Below, piece after piece: positions 28,279 through 37,072 of a stretch of DNA of 41,988 nt. Position 1 is the first letter of the stretch. The number at the start of each line of letters is the position of its first letter. The DNA comes from Parachlamydiales bacterium (GTDB lineage: Bacteria > Chlamydiota > Chlamydiia > Chlamydiales > SM23-39): the NCBI GenBank assembly GCA_015661075.1, contig JACVQJ010000021.1, forward strand, positions 1-41,988. Reading direction: 5' to 3'. The position numbers were made by a program, and so were the translations under genes. The notes beneath the pieces were generated by a model. That model saw only the letters and a program-made list of their open reading frames with translations, was not told the DNA's origin and did not search any database.

Positions 28279-29681
28279 AAAGCTCGACAACGCCGAACCA
28301 TCTCTCGCATAGCGTTGTTAGTGCCCTTAAGCTGATTCTCAACAGGTTTATTCCAAGGGATCGCTTTTTCCATTATTTGAAATCGATCATTGAAAAACTT
28401 CATAAGATCTTTCATTGCAGTCCGTTTCGCAGTCTCGATCGCTTGTCCCGATAACTGAGCATAGCTTTGGTAAAGATTCTCAAGATCTCTCACATCTATT
28501 GGGGATGCAGGAACGAATGGGGAGCTTTGGAAAGCATAGAGGTACAATCGCGCTCTTTCAGTAAGACCGTAATAAAGCTCTGTAACAGCCTGCTGAGGAT
28601 TTAATGCACTCTCGATAAATTGTTTTGTTCTGGGTAATGGAATAGCTGTAATAGAATCGTAATATTTATCTGCTACAGGATTGTTTCGATTACCGGAGTA
28701 TTGTTGAGCGAACGTTTGGGCTTGTCTTGTAGAGGAAGCTATCGAGGAGCATACAAACACATGTCGCACTTTTTGGGTATCAGACTCATAGACTTTTGAT
28801 GCTTCGTCAACATTTTCACCAGTATTTCTTGAAGCTTTCGCAAGTTTGATTTGCACACAGCCTTCTTTTTTAGCCGTAAATGTATCTACGATTTTGAATG
28901 GAATTTCACGTTGACGTAATGCCGCAATTAAGGTGGCACTTAAACTGATTGCTTCAGGCGTTCCTGTAAAACTTTTGTCAGCGTGAATTTGAGCAAATTG
29001 TGGGAATGTCGCTGTAGTAGGGTGTCCACCCTGCCCCATGACAAGAACCTCAATATTTAAGTTAATTCGTTTTCGTGCAGCATAATCTCGGATATGTTTG
29101 ATTTGATGAGCGACGAACATGGGCGTTGCCTGGTCGTTATTTCCTGGCTCTAATAGACGAATAGTACTGCCCTCCATTAGATTCATTGCATCTAAAGCCT
29201 TATCCATCAGACCTTCGAAGGGTGTTTCCCCACGTTCATCTCTAAAATTTCCCATTAAAGGATGATTCCCCCCTTCCTTCTGCTGAAGGGATTGTTGAAG
29301 CGCATTACTCAATTGAAGAAGCCCAGAAAAATCAAGTACGATATCTTTGTATCCTTCCTTCTGTCTGAGCTCCAAATAAGATTGAATCAAAACATTAATC
29401 ATTCTACTTTCATACCTGACAGGTGCGTTAACAATTCTTTCGCAATATGAAATACAACCATTAATTAATTCTCTTCTCATTTTTTGCAATGTTTCATCTA
29501 TAACCTTTGTGGCGGCTTCCCTATCAGCCTTGTCAAGGTCTATGACTGGCGCACCACCCAGACAACCTGTTTGGGTCATTACCCTTGTGGAAAGAGGGCC
29601 TAATGGATCATCTACCCCTGGCGACGGGGCAGGGGAGCAGCTGGTTGCTGATCCCTTTGCTATTTCTACTTTTGTTGTCAT
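28242..29681 (-). CDS. Hypothetical protein, about 479 aa
   Basis: No recognised family. From the ATG at 29681 (MTTKVEIAKG) the protein is about 479 residues. An earlier in-frame start at 29732 adds 17 hydrophobic/aromatic residues and is less likely. There is a Ser/Pro-rich N-terminal tail (SCSPAPSPGVDDPLGPLS), then a long mixed alpha/beta region. Blocks such as YKDIVLDFSGLLQLSNALQQ, NLNIEVLVMGQGGHP and RHVFVCSSIASSTRQAQ look like buried strands of a folded domain. There is no signal peptide or membrane segment. A+T-rich composition and the disordered N-terminus fit a type III-secreted effector candidate, but this is speculation. It is convergent with the 157-aa gene. Confidence 0.65.
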   Translation of the reverse strand: MTTKVEIAKGSATSCSPAPSPGVDDPLGPLSTRVMTQTGCLGGAPVIDLDKADREAATKVIDETLQKMRRELINGCISYCERIVNAPVRYESRMINVLIQSYLELRQKEGYKDIVLDFSGLLQLSNALQQSLQQKEGGNHPLMGNFRDERGETPFEGLMDKALDAMNLMEGSTIRLLEPGNNDQATPMFVAHQIKHIRDYAARKRINLNIEVLVMGQGGHPTTATFPQFAQIHADKSFTGTPEAISLSATLIAALRQREIPFKIVDTFTAKKEGCVQIKLAKASRNTGENVDEASKVYESDTQKVRHVFVCSSIASSTRQAQTFAQQYSGNRNNPVADKYYDSITAIPLPRTKQFIESALNPQQAVTELYYGLTERARLYLYAFQSSPFVPASPIDVRDLENLYQSYAQLSGQAIETAKRTAMKDLMKFFNDRFQIMEKAIPWNKPVENQLKGTNNAMREMVRRCRAFHLSCAIASASN

Positions 29682-30135
29682 ATAATTGCCATTTTCATAC
29701 TTAATTATACTAAAAAATAAGTTATATTTCAATTTAATCTGAACTATGTTAGCGTTATTTTAAAAGCGCGCCGCTGTCGATTAAAGATGATAATAACCAA
29801 TTAAGCCTAAGCTACATGGACGATTATGGCGTGACCTTCGGAATTAGATTTTTTGAGGATATTTGACGCAGATGTGATGCGTCAGCAGGAGAGACTTGAC
29901 GAGCCTGGCTTTCACGCGGCTCAACTCTTCGGACGTCAGAGAGAGTTCCCTTTCCTCAGAAAGTAATCTCTCTCTTTCTTTTCTCTCTCACCCAATGCGC
30001 ACCTCTTCTCCCCTATAGAAATCCCATAAAAGGGCCATTAAATTCTCTATCTTTAATCAGTCGCTTGAGCTATTTTGTTGAAAAGCGCCAACGATTTTGG
30101 CATATTTTAATCAAAAATGCCAACAACGGTAGCAT
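29682..30135. other. 454-bp intergenic stretch with palindromes and a pyrimidine-rich run
   Basis: No gene is supported here. It holds a short hairpin GACGCA-N7-TGCGTC (29865-29883), a run of CT repeats around 29965-29990, and an operator-like cluster before the next gene (30087-30123). A 34-codon open stretch on the plus strand ending YMDDYGVTFGIRFFEDI (stop at 29864) has the aromatic-rich look of an outer-membrane-protein C-terminus. It may be a remnant, but it is too short to call. Confidence 0.5.
30087..30123. promoter_or_regulatory. Operator-like GCCAA/TTGGC cluster before the AAA/DUF4143 gene
   Basis: GCCAA (30087), TTGGCAT (30097-30103) and ATGCCAA (30117-30123) form two overlapping inverted repeats within 40 bases. 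The outer pair extends as TTGGCATATTTT...AAAAATGCCAA. It lies 13 to 49 bases upstream of the ATG at 30136, a typical place for an autoregulatory operator. Function is inferred from layout only. Confidence 0.4.
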
Positions 30136-31287
30136 ATGGAATACATTCCTCGTTTTTTGAAACCTCCCAAAGAGAGTTTCTTTCTTTTCGGCCCACGCGG
30201 TACAGGCAAATCAACATGGCTTCAACACACATATCTTAAGCACCTTAGAATCGACCTGCTGGATGCAGAGGAAGAGAGGAAATTTCAGGCCAGACCCGAA
30301 AAACTCAAAGAAATAGCGAGGGCTCTTTCACCCGGTGATGTATGTATTATCGACGAGGTACAACGAGCGCCCCAACTGATCCCGGTCATCCACTCCCTGA
30401 TTGAAGAAAAATGCGGTATCCAATTTATTCTCACCGGCAGCAGTGCGCGAAAATTTCGCCGCTCAGTGGGAGATCTTTTAGGGGGGCGCGCCCTGATGCG
30501 CCATATGGGTCCTTTCATCGCCAGTGAGCTCAAAGATACATTTTCTATGGAAAAAGCTCTTCGCTACGGCTTACTTCCAATGGTATGGCAATCTCAAGAC
30601 CCAGAAGAAAAAGCCCGTAACTACGTTGCCGTCTATCTGAAAGAAGAGGTTCAAGCGGAGGGGATTGTCAGGCAAATTGGCGACTTTGCCAGGTTTATGG
30701 AAGTAGCCTCCTTTTCACATGGTGCATTATGGTCAAGCACAGAAATTGCCAGAGAGTCGCAAGTCAAAAGACAAACGGTCGATAATTATTTACAGATTCT
30801 TCAAGATCTTCTGTTAGCCTTTGTTGTACCGGTTTTTACACGAAGAGCCCAAAGAGCGCTAGTCAGCCACTCTAAATTTTATTATTTCGATGCCGGCATT
30901 TTTCGAGCGCTCAGGCCGAAGGGGCCCATGGACTCGGAAAGGGAATTAGAAGGTGCGGCACTTGAGGGCTTGGTCGCGCAGCATCTGCAAGCGTGGGTTT
31001 TCGCCCAAAAAGAAAATCATCAGTTTTGTTTTTGGAGGACGCAATCCAAGCTGGAAGTAGATTTTATTGTTTATGGGCCCAAGGGATTCTTTGCGATTGA
31101 AGTAAAAAGCGGACAGGATGTTTCCCCATCCGATGTAAAAACTCTTGGCATTTTCAAAGAAGAATATCCTGAAGCCACTTGCCTGCTTCTATATGGCGGA
31201 AACAGAAGACTTAAAGTTCGAGATATCTTATGCATTCCTGTGGAAGAGTTTTTGCGCAACCTGACTCCCGATCAATTTCTTTTTTAG
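30136..31287 (+). CDS. AAA_14 ATPase with C-terminal DUF4143 domain
   Basis: A 383-residue P-loop protein of the widespread AAA_14/DUF4143 family. Walker A FFLFGPRGTGKST lies at about residues 16-28 and Walker B DVCIIDEVQRAP near 68-79. Sensor-1 is FILTGSSARKFRR. A winged helix follows (SSTEIARESQVKRQTVDNYLQIL). The C-terminal DUF4143 part (KLEVDFIVYGPKGFFAIEVKSG) has the D...ExK pattern of restriction-endonuclease-fold nucleases. Family function is uncertain; links to defence or DNA transactions have been proposed. There is no strong RBS, but an operator-like repeat cluster lies directly upstream. It is convergent with the Ca2+-type ATPase. Confidence 0.88.
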   Translation: MEYIPRFLKPPKESFFLFGPRGTGKSTWLQHTYLKHLRIDLLDAEEERKFQARPEKLKEIARALSPGDVCIIDEVQRAPQLIPVIHSLIEEKCGIQFILTGSSARKFRRSVGDLLGGRALMRHMGPFIASELKDTFSMEKALRYGLLPMVWQSQDPEEKARNYVAVYLKEEVQAEGIVRQIGDFARFMEVASFSHGALWSSTEIARESQVKRQTVDNYLQILQDLLLAFVVPVFTRRAQRALVSHSKFYYFDAGIFRALRPKGPMDSERELEGAALEGLVAQHLQAWVFAQKENHQFCFWRTQSKLEVDFIVYGPKGFFAIEVKSGQDVSPSDVKTLGIFKEEYPEATCLLLYGGNRRLKVRDILCIPVEEFLRNLTPDQFLF

Positions 31288-31447
31288 ACCAGTCGATCAG
31301 TCTTTTTATTGCTTTATAAACCACTGATTTTAAGCGCGAAAGTTAAAATTACCCCCAAACATCGTGCGCCGATGGTCAAAAATATGCCCATATTTCAGCC
31401 ATTGATGGCTAAATACACGACATACTTTATATGGCATTAACTGCAAG

Positions 31448-33946
31448 TTACTTCAGAAAAAAATACTCAGCCCACTTGCGCGCTTCCACGAAAAAAAAGG
31501 CGAAGAAAAACGCAGCAATGGGATAGAGCCAGTCTTTGGCGCCTAACGGAACGGCGGAAAATTCAGCGGGAAAAAGATACAAAGCCGCGAGCTGCAAAAG
31601 CAATCCGGCGCCGATCCCGCAAAAAATCCACGGATTAATGGTCAGACTTCTGCGGATATTTTTGAAAAACGGCTCGCTTTCTTTTTGCGCCTGAATGCCG
31701 TTCGCCCATTGGGCTGTCACAGTACAGGTAAAGATAATCGAAGAGGTAAAGACAAAAGGACGAGAAGAGCGAAGCCAAGCGTATAGTCCAAAAACAAACG
31801 CGCCCACAACAAAGCTAAACGTCAATATCCGGATGATCTGCACCCGGTCGAAAAATTTTTGAGACGGTTTTTTCGGACGGCGCTTCATCACGTCCCCCTC
31901 TTCTTTGATCAGCGCAAAAGACTGGGCCTGCACGCTGTCGGTCACCAGATTAATCCAAAGAATCTGAATCGCTGAAAGAGGAATCGGAAAAAAGGCGAAG
32001 ATCGAAAATGCGATGAGGCAGATCTCTTGCAAAGACGTCGAAATCAGATAGTAAAGGACCTTGCGCAGATTATCTGTGATGACTCTCCCTTGCTGAATCG
32101 CGTCGACGATCACTTTGAAATTATTATCGGTAATGACCATCTGGGACACTGCCTTCGCCGCTTCGGTCCCGCCCCCCATCGCAATGCCGAGATCCGCCGC
32201 CCGCAAAGCAGGCACATCATTGACTCCATCGCCTGTAACGGCGACTATTTCATGAATTTCCTGCAATGACTTGACAATTTGGTACTTATGTTCCGGCAAC
32301 ATTCGCGCGACAACGCTGGTTTCCAATAACTTTTTCCGGAGCTCTTGCGGATTGAGATCTTGCATTTGCCGGCCAGTGAGCACCTGACTCCCTTCTGTCC
32401 AAATACCCACATTTTGCGCAACGTGGCGGGCCGTCAGGGGATGGTCGCCGGTCAACATCATGACGCGGATATGAGCTCCTTTCGCTACAGCGACCGCTTC
32501 CTTAACGCCTTCTTTCGGCGGATCGAGAAAGCCGACCAGACCCACAATGCGGATTTTCCAGGTGCGATGATCCGGATTGCCGTTCCAATTTCCGATCCCC
32601 AATGCCAAAACGCGATCGCCTTTTTCCAACAGCCGCTCAAACGATCGTTCGATGTTCGGATCCGGATCGCTGAGATTGTTCAGCGATTCATAAGCTCCCT
32701 TGATCAGCAGCGTTTCACGGCCGTCAATCTCATGGACCACCGCCATCAGCATGGCTTTGGCGTCGAAAGGATAAGACCATTTGCGCGGATATTTTGCATG
32801 CAATGCCTCGGGTTGATTGGCCCAACGCCAGAGTGCCCGATCGATGGGGTCGGCCGAGCCGTTGGGGGCATCATTGCAAAGAGCGCCAATGAGCTGCAAT
32901 TTTTCAAAATCATCGCCGATCCATTCATCCACGATGAGCTGGCCTTGGGTGATCGTCCCCGTTTTATCACAGGCGATGACCGTGGCGCTGCCCAACGTTT
33001 CCAGCGAGGACAGAACGCGAATGAGGGTGTGTTTTTTGCTCATCGCTACAGCGCCGATGGTAATGACCAATGTGATAACGAGGGGCAGTCCCTCAGGAAC
33101 GGCGGAAACCAGGCATGCGACAATAATATAGGATAGATCCACGATATGCCGGCCCTGAAAATAGCCGATGATGATAAACAACAAAAAGAGAGCGACGAGT
33201 CCGAATACGTATTTTGTCGAAAAAGATTGGATCGCCTTCGTCAATGGCGTCAATGGCGCTGCCTCATTGATTTTTTTTGCAATCGAAGCCAAGTAAGTGT
33301 TTTTTCCCGTTCGAACGACAAGGGCCTTCCCCTGTCCGCGAACAATCGCTGTCCCGGCCAGCACCATGTTTTGCCAATCAAACGCCTGCGTTTGGGAAGG
33401 AAGAATCATCGAGCTGTCTTTGCCCACAGGAACCGATTCTCCCGTCAGAGACGATTCATCGGCCAATAACGACGTGTCTTCAATGAGGCGCATATCCGCC
33501 GTCATGAGTTCGCCTTCCTGTAAAAAAACACAATCGCCCATTGCCAAATCCGGCGAATCGATCACCACCATCTGGCCATCTCTTTGAACGCGTACCCGGC
33601 TTTGCGTCAACTTTTTTAATGCGCGAATGGCTTTTTCCGCTTTGGCCTCTTGCCAAAAACCAATCAGAGCGTTAATAAGAACGATGCCGATGATGACGCA
33701 AAAATCATTGTACGCGCCGAGGATCAGACTGATGATGGAAGCGGCCAATAAAACATAAATGAAAAGACTCTTGAACTGTCGAAAAAAAATCGCCCACCCA
33801 CTGACTTGGTCGTCTTCGAGCTGGTTTTTTCCAAATGCCTTGAGCCGCTCGGCCGCCTCCAGCGAGCTAAGTCCATTGGGGTTCGAATGTAGCCATTCAA
33901 AAAGCGCCTGAATCGACTGGGAATGGGGAGATGGGGGCACGTCCAT
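31448..33946 (-). CDS. Cation-transporting P-type ATPase, Ca2+ (P2A-like)
   Basis: An 832-residue membrane pump. Visible are the N-terminal cation-ATPase domain, the actuator motif SLTGES (166-171), the ion-binding M4 motif PEGLP (284-288), the phosphorylated D327 in CDKTGT, and the hinge TGDGVNDVPAL. The C-terminal helices include ILWINLVTDSVQAQ. PEGLP together with NLVTD places it with SERCA/PMR1-type Ca2+ (or Na+/K+-like P2) pumps, distinct from the MgtA-like pump at 14875. Predicted role: export of Ca2+ from the cytoplasm. It is followed by amn upstream on the same strand, with 30 bases between the amn end and its start. The ion cannot be settled from sequence alone. Confidence 0.88.
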   Translation of the reverse strand: MDVPPSPHSQSIQALFEWLHSNPNGLSSLEAAERLKAFGKNQLEDDQVSGWAIFFRQFKSLFIYVLLAASIISLILGAYNDFCVIIGIVLINALIGFWQEAKAEKAIRALKKLTQSRVRVQRDGQMVVIDSPDLAMGDCVFLQEGELMTADMRLIEDTSLLADESSLTGESVPVGKDSSMILPSQTQAFDWQNMVLAGTAIVRGQGKALVVRTGKNTYLASIAKKINEAAPLTPLTKAIQSFSTKYVFGLVALFLLFIIIGYFQGRHIVDLSYIIVACLVSAVPEGLPLVITLVITIGAVAMSKKHTLIRVLSSLETLGSATVIACDKTGTITQGQLIVDEWIGDDFEKLQLIGALCNDAPNGSADPIDRALWRWANQPEALHAKYPRKWSYPFDAKAMLMAVVHEIDGRETLLIKGAYESLNNLSDPDPNIERSFERLLEKGDRVLALGIGNWNGNPDHRTWKIRIVGLVGFLDPPKEGVKEAVAVAKGAHIRVMMLTGDHPLTARHVAQNVGIWTEGSQVLTGRQMQDLNPQELRKKLLETSVVARMLPEHKYQIVKSLQEIHEIVAVTGDGVNDVPALRAADLGIAMGGGTEAAKAVSQMVITDNNFKVIVDAIQQGRVITDNLRKVLYYLISTSLQEICLIAFSIFAFFPIPLSAIQILWINLVTDSVQAQSFALIKEEGDVMKRRPKKPSQKFFDRVQIIRILTFSFVVGAFVFGLYAWLRSSRPFVFTSSIIFTCTVTAQWANGIQAQKESEPFFKNIRRSLTINPWIFCGIGAGLLLQLAALYLFPAEFSAVPLGAKDWLYPIAAFFFAFFFVEARKWAEYFFLK

Positions 33947-33976
33947 GAACTCAATACATAATCGAATGCCGGAAAA

Positions 33977-34780
33977 TTAGCTATTCAGATTGCGGTGATA
34001 CGCGCCCTTGACTTGCTTCGACTGCATTTCGCGGGAGAACTTCAGGATTTTGACGCCCTTTTCGATATGATCCGCCATGAAATTGTCATAGACCCATTGC
34101 GAGCTTTGCTTGGTCTTGATGCCGTCATGCTCGAGCGGCAGATCGGATACCAGCAACAAGGCGCCCAACGTGAACTTGCGCTTGTAGCTGGCAGTGAAAA
34201 GCGTGGCGCATTCCATTTCGATGCCCTGCGCTTTGGTCGCTTTCAACATATTTTTGAACTCTTCGTTGAACTCCCAAAACCGCATGTTGGTCGTATAGGT
34301 GATGCCGATATGATAAGCGGCCTTTTCGCGGTCCATCACTTCCGTCACGGCGCGCTGCATTAAAAAGTTTGCCAGCGCCGGCACTTGGCTCGGAAAGTAA
34401 AAATCAGACGTTCCCTCACCCCGAATCGACGCGACGGGCACGAGGTAATCGCCGACTTTGTAGCGGCGCCGCAGTCCTCCGCACATACCGAGCAGCATGC
34501 TGGAGCGGATCGGCAAAAAAGAGCAAATATCGACAACGAGAGCGGCCGCTGGCGATCCGATTTTGAAATCAAGAATACTGATCTCGTCTTTCGGGTCGTG
34601 GGCCACCTTGAACATAGACCCCTCGAGGACCTTGATGCCCCTGGAGGCAGCAAAGGCATCGACATAGCGGGGAAAATTCGTCAATAGCAGGTTCGACTGA
34701 AAATCAGATGCTTCACAACCGGAATAGCGCTCCAGCGTATGCCGCGCAATTTCAGCTTCCTTCGGATTTCTCTCGAACAT
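33977..34780 (-). CDS. amn: AMP nucleosidase
   Basis: Splits AMP into adenine and ribose 5-phosphate. At 267 residues it corresponds to the catalytic nucleosidase domain and lacks the N-terminal regulatory domain of E. coli Amn (about 480). This is the chlamydial form (CT751). Motifs: SMLLGMCGGLRRRYKVGDYLVP (phosphate/ribose site), GEGTSDFY, and IEMECATLFTA (purine-site Glu pair), with LVSDLPL near the end. The order amn-efp, here divergent with 168 bases between them, resembles CT751/CT752. It is upstream of and co-directional with the Ca2+-type ATPase, and the two may share a transcript. Confidence 0.93.
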   Translation of the reverse strand: MFERNPKEAEIARHTLERYSGCEASDFQSNLLLTNFPRYVDAFAASRGIKVLEGSMFKVAHDPKDEISILDFKIGSPAAALVVDICSFLPIRSSMLLGMCGGLRRRYKVGDYLVPVASIRGEGTSDFYFPSQVPALANFLMQRAVTEVMDREKAAYHIGITYTTNMRFWEFNEEFKNMLKATKAQGIEMECATLFTASYKRKFTLGALLLVSDLPLEHDGIKTKQSSQWVYDNFMADHIEKGVKILKFSREMQSKQVKGAYHRNLNS

Positions 34781-34948
34781 AACAGTCCCGGTTTTCTATT
34801 ATAGTAGGTTATTATACTGTAAATGTCCAGAGATCTGGATATTGGCTTTTTGGTGGGTGTTTATTCGCAAGTTATTGATTTGACTGATATTGCGAACTTT
34901 GAGACACAAATCGGCCAAGCAAAATCCTTAATCAAAAAGGTTGAATTC

Positions 34949-35518
34949 ATGGCGCAAGTCAGCACAAACGAACTAAAAGTCGGTATGAAAGTCGAGGTCG
35001 ACAGGGAACCCTACCTCGTGTCTATCAACGAATTTGTTAAACCGGGCAAGGGACAGGCCTTCAACCGCGTAAAAATGAAGAACATGATCAGCGGCCGCGT
35101 CGTTGAGCGCACCTATAAGTCCGGCGACAAGCTCGATCTGGCCGATATCGAGGAAGCGGAGGTCCGTTATCTCTATAAGGACGCGGATGGAGCGAACTTC
35201 ATGGATGAAAAAACGTTCGATCAGCTCTCGATCTCCAAAGAATTGCTGGGCCCGAACGAGCAATGGCTCAAGGAAGAGACCATCTATCATGTCGTATTCT
35301 ATAATGGCTCGGCCATCGAGCTGCTGCCTCCGACATTCATGGAATTCACGATCGTCGAGACAGCGCCCGGCGTCCGGGGCGATACGGCATCGGGCCGAGT
35401 ATTGAAAGCCGCTATTCTGGAAAACGGCTCCAAAATCCAGGTGCCGATTTTCATCGAGCAAGGCGAAAAAATCAAAGTCGATACCCGCACCTGCGAGTAC
35501 GTCTCTCGAGTCAGCTGA
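34949..35518 (+). CDS. efp: Translation elongation factor P
   Basis: EF-P binds the ribosome beside the P site and rescues stalls at consecutive prolines. From MAQVSTNELK it is 189 residues, the normal length, with the three beta-barrel domains. The frame is open from 34823, but those 42 residues have no family match. AAGG precedes the ATG at 34949. The domain I tip is VKPGKGQAF, with K34 exactly where E. coli EF-P is beta-lysylated. The next gene encodes the matching ligase EpmA, and their junction is TGATG (one shared base), so they are coupled. It is equivalent to chlamydial efp_2 (CT752). Confidence 0.96.
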   Translation: MAQVSTNELKVGMKVEVDREPYLVSINEFVKPGKGQAFNRVKMKNMISGRVVERTYKSGDKLDLADIEEAEVRYLYKDADGANFMDEKTFDQLSISKELLGPNEQWLKEETIYHVVFYNGSAIELLPPTFMEFTIVETAPGVRGDTASGRVLKAAILENGSKIQVPIFIEQGEKIKVDTRTCEYVSRVS

Positions 35519-36462
35519 TGGAATTTGCCAAAAAAGCCGCCATATTGCGCGATCGGGCGCACATGCTCCAGCAAGTGCGCGCCTTCTTCAGTAAGCGCCG
35601 CGTATTGGAAGTGGATTGCTGCTCGCTCGTGCGCTGCCCTCCTCTCGACGCCAACGTCGAGGTAATGGAGGCGTCGGTCAGCGATCAGGAGACCGGATAT
35701 CTGCACACCTCGCCGGAATATGCGATGAAGCGCCTACTCGCCTATGGCCTCGGCGACATATTTTATATGGGGCATGTCTTTCGCAAGGGCGAAATCGGCC
35801 AGATGCACAATCCCGAATTCACGATGATCGAGTGGTATCGCACGTCAATCCCCTACCAGAGCTTCATTGAAGAGACCTGCGAGCTGATCCAGCTATTCAC
35901 CGGATCGTTTCCGATTCGCACTCTCAGCTACCGCGATGCCTTTCAAAATTATGCGGGCATTGATCCATTCGCTGAACAGGACTACTCTGCCGCCGCTCTG
36001 TCTTGCGGACTCGTTCCTCCGCCGGACTCCGATCAGTGGGATCGGGATACATGGCTGCATCTTTTGATGAGCCAGGTGATCGAGCCCAACCTGGGCAGCG
36101 GCGAGCTGACAGTACTCTGCGAGTACCCACCTTCTCAAGCAGCCCTCGCCCGCGTCGTTGAAAAAGATAACATCGCCGTGGCCGAGCGCTTCGAGATCTA
36201 TCTCGCTGGCATCGAGCTTTGCAATGGCTATCATGAGCTCAGCGATCCTCAGGAACAACGCCGACGCTTCACCCTGGAAAACAAAAACCGGGGCCTGCAA
36301 GGCAAAGAACTATATGCTCTCGATGAAAAGTTTCTAGGCGCTCTGGAAATCGGCCTACCCGATTCATGCGGGGTATCTGTGGGCTTTGATCGGCTGATGG
36401 TGATTCGCCACAAAGTCAAAGCGCTCAGAGACATTCTCCCCTTTGCTTGGGACGATCTTTAG
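35518..36462 (+). CDS. epmA: EF-P lysine ligase EpmA (GenX/PoxA/YjeA)
   Basis: A class II lysyl-tRNA-synthetase paralogue without an anticodon-binding domain; it attaches (beta-)lysine to the tip lysine of EF-P. At 314 residues it is close to E. coli EpmA (325). Motif 2 is visible in YMGHVFRKGEIGQMHNPEF and TMIEWYR. ELCNGYHELSDPQEQ and motif 3 GVSVGFDRLMVI follow. The start overlaps the efp stop by one base (TGATG), a strong functional link. The 2,3-aminomutase EpmB, which supplies beta-lysine in E. coli, is not in this window. The 148-bp spacer after it shows no clear terminator. Confidence 0.95.
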   Translation: MEFAKKAAILRDRAHMLQQVRAFFSKRRVLEVDCCSLVRCPPLDANVEVMEASVSDQETGYLHTSPEYAMKRLLAYGLGDIFYMGHVFRKGEIGQMHNPEFTMIEWYRTSIPYQSFIEETCELIQLFTGSFPIRTLSYRDAFQNYAGIDPFAEQDYSAAALSCGLVPPPDSDQWDRDTWLHLLMSQVIEPNLGSGELTVLCEYPPSQAALARVVEKDNIAVAERFEIYLAGIELCNGYHELSDPQEQRRRFTLENKNRGLQGKELYALDEKFLGALEIGLPDSCGVSVGFDRLMVIRHKVKALRDILPFAWDDL

Positions 36463-36610
36463 CCATTCGTCGCAAATGCCTCAACACCAAAGTATTGCAC
36501 CAAGTTAAAATGTAGCCTTTTAATTCACAAAACAAACACACAATACAATTGATTAATATCACAGAACTTAATATAATAAAACATACCACCCAACAAAAAC
36601 AAAGGAAATT

Positions 36611-37072
36611 ATGAACCAAATACCATTAACAGATTCGCCACAGTTTAAAAATGTAGTCACTTCGGAAGAGGATGAGCTACAAATAGAAAACTCCAATAGA
36701 TATCATCCGGCACAGAGAACAGCCAATGAAGTAAATCAAACAATGTCTGAGTTGCAATTACCCAGTCCGATGCACAGCCGCGCACAAAGTCCAGAACCCG
36801 AATCTCTGATTAGATTACTGGAAATAACAGCTGAAGTTGAAGAGGCAATAAAAAATTCCCCATGGAAACGACTTATAGATGGCTATTTTAATAACGCTTT
36901 AGCAGCGGCAGAACGCCAGAAAGAAATATCTCCATTGCTTTTACCAAGCCTCTTGCATAGCCAAACCTCGAGTCCCTTGCATAATCGCTTGCCTAGCAGC
37001 GACTGGAGTCGCGCACCTAGCCCTATGCACAGACCCAGAAACCAGGATTCCCGGAAAAGCATAAACACCTAA
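36611..37072 (+). CDS. Ser/Pro-rich hypothetical protein with repeated S-P-(M/L)-H motif
   Basis: A 153-residue protein of unknown family. AAAGGAAATT directly before the ATG is a good RBS. The centre (residues 63-95) looks helical (LIRLLEITAEVEEAIKNSPW). Both flanks are disordered and carry a short repeat: SPMHSRAQSP near 52, then SLLHSQTSSP, SPLHNRLPSS and SPMHRPRN in the last 40 residues. Many S-P sites resemble eukaryotic proline-directed kinase targets. There is no signal peptide or membrane segment. The stop codon is followed at once by a 163-bp inverted repeat. It may be a type III effector, but that is an inference from composition only. Confidence 0.6.
   Translation: MNQIPLTDSPQFKNVVTSEEDELQIENSNRYHPAQRTANEVNQTMSELQLPSPMHSRAQSPEPESLIRLLEITAEVEEAIKNSPWKRLIDGYFNNALAAAERQKEISPLLLPSLLHSQTSSPLHNRLPSSDWSRAPSPMHRPRNQDSRKSINT

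Noticed and set aside
29765..29866. A 34-codon plus-strand stretch ending YMDDYGVTFGIRFFEDI, resembling an outer-membrane-protein C-terminus.
   Set aside because: It is bounded upstream by a stop codon, has no start or RBS, and is too short to separate from chance.
31288..31447. Possible bidirectional terminator between the AAA/DUF4143 gene and the Ca2+-type ATPase (AGCCA-TTGA-TGGCT).
   Set aside because: The stem is only five base pairs and no T-run follows on either strand.
34823..34948. Longer efp frame with 42 extra N-terminal residues.
   Set aside because: No family support, no good RBS at 34823; the ATG at 34949 has AAGG and gives normal EF-P length.
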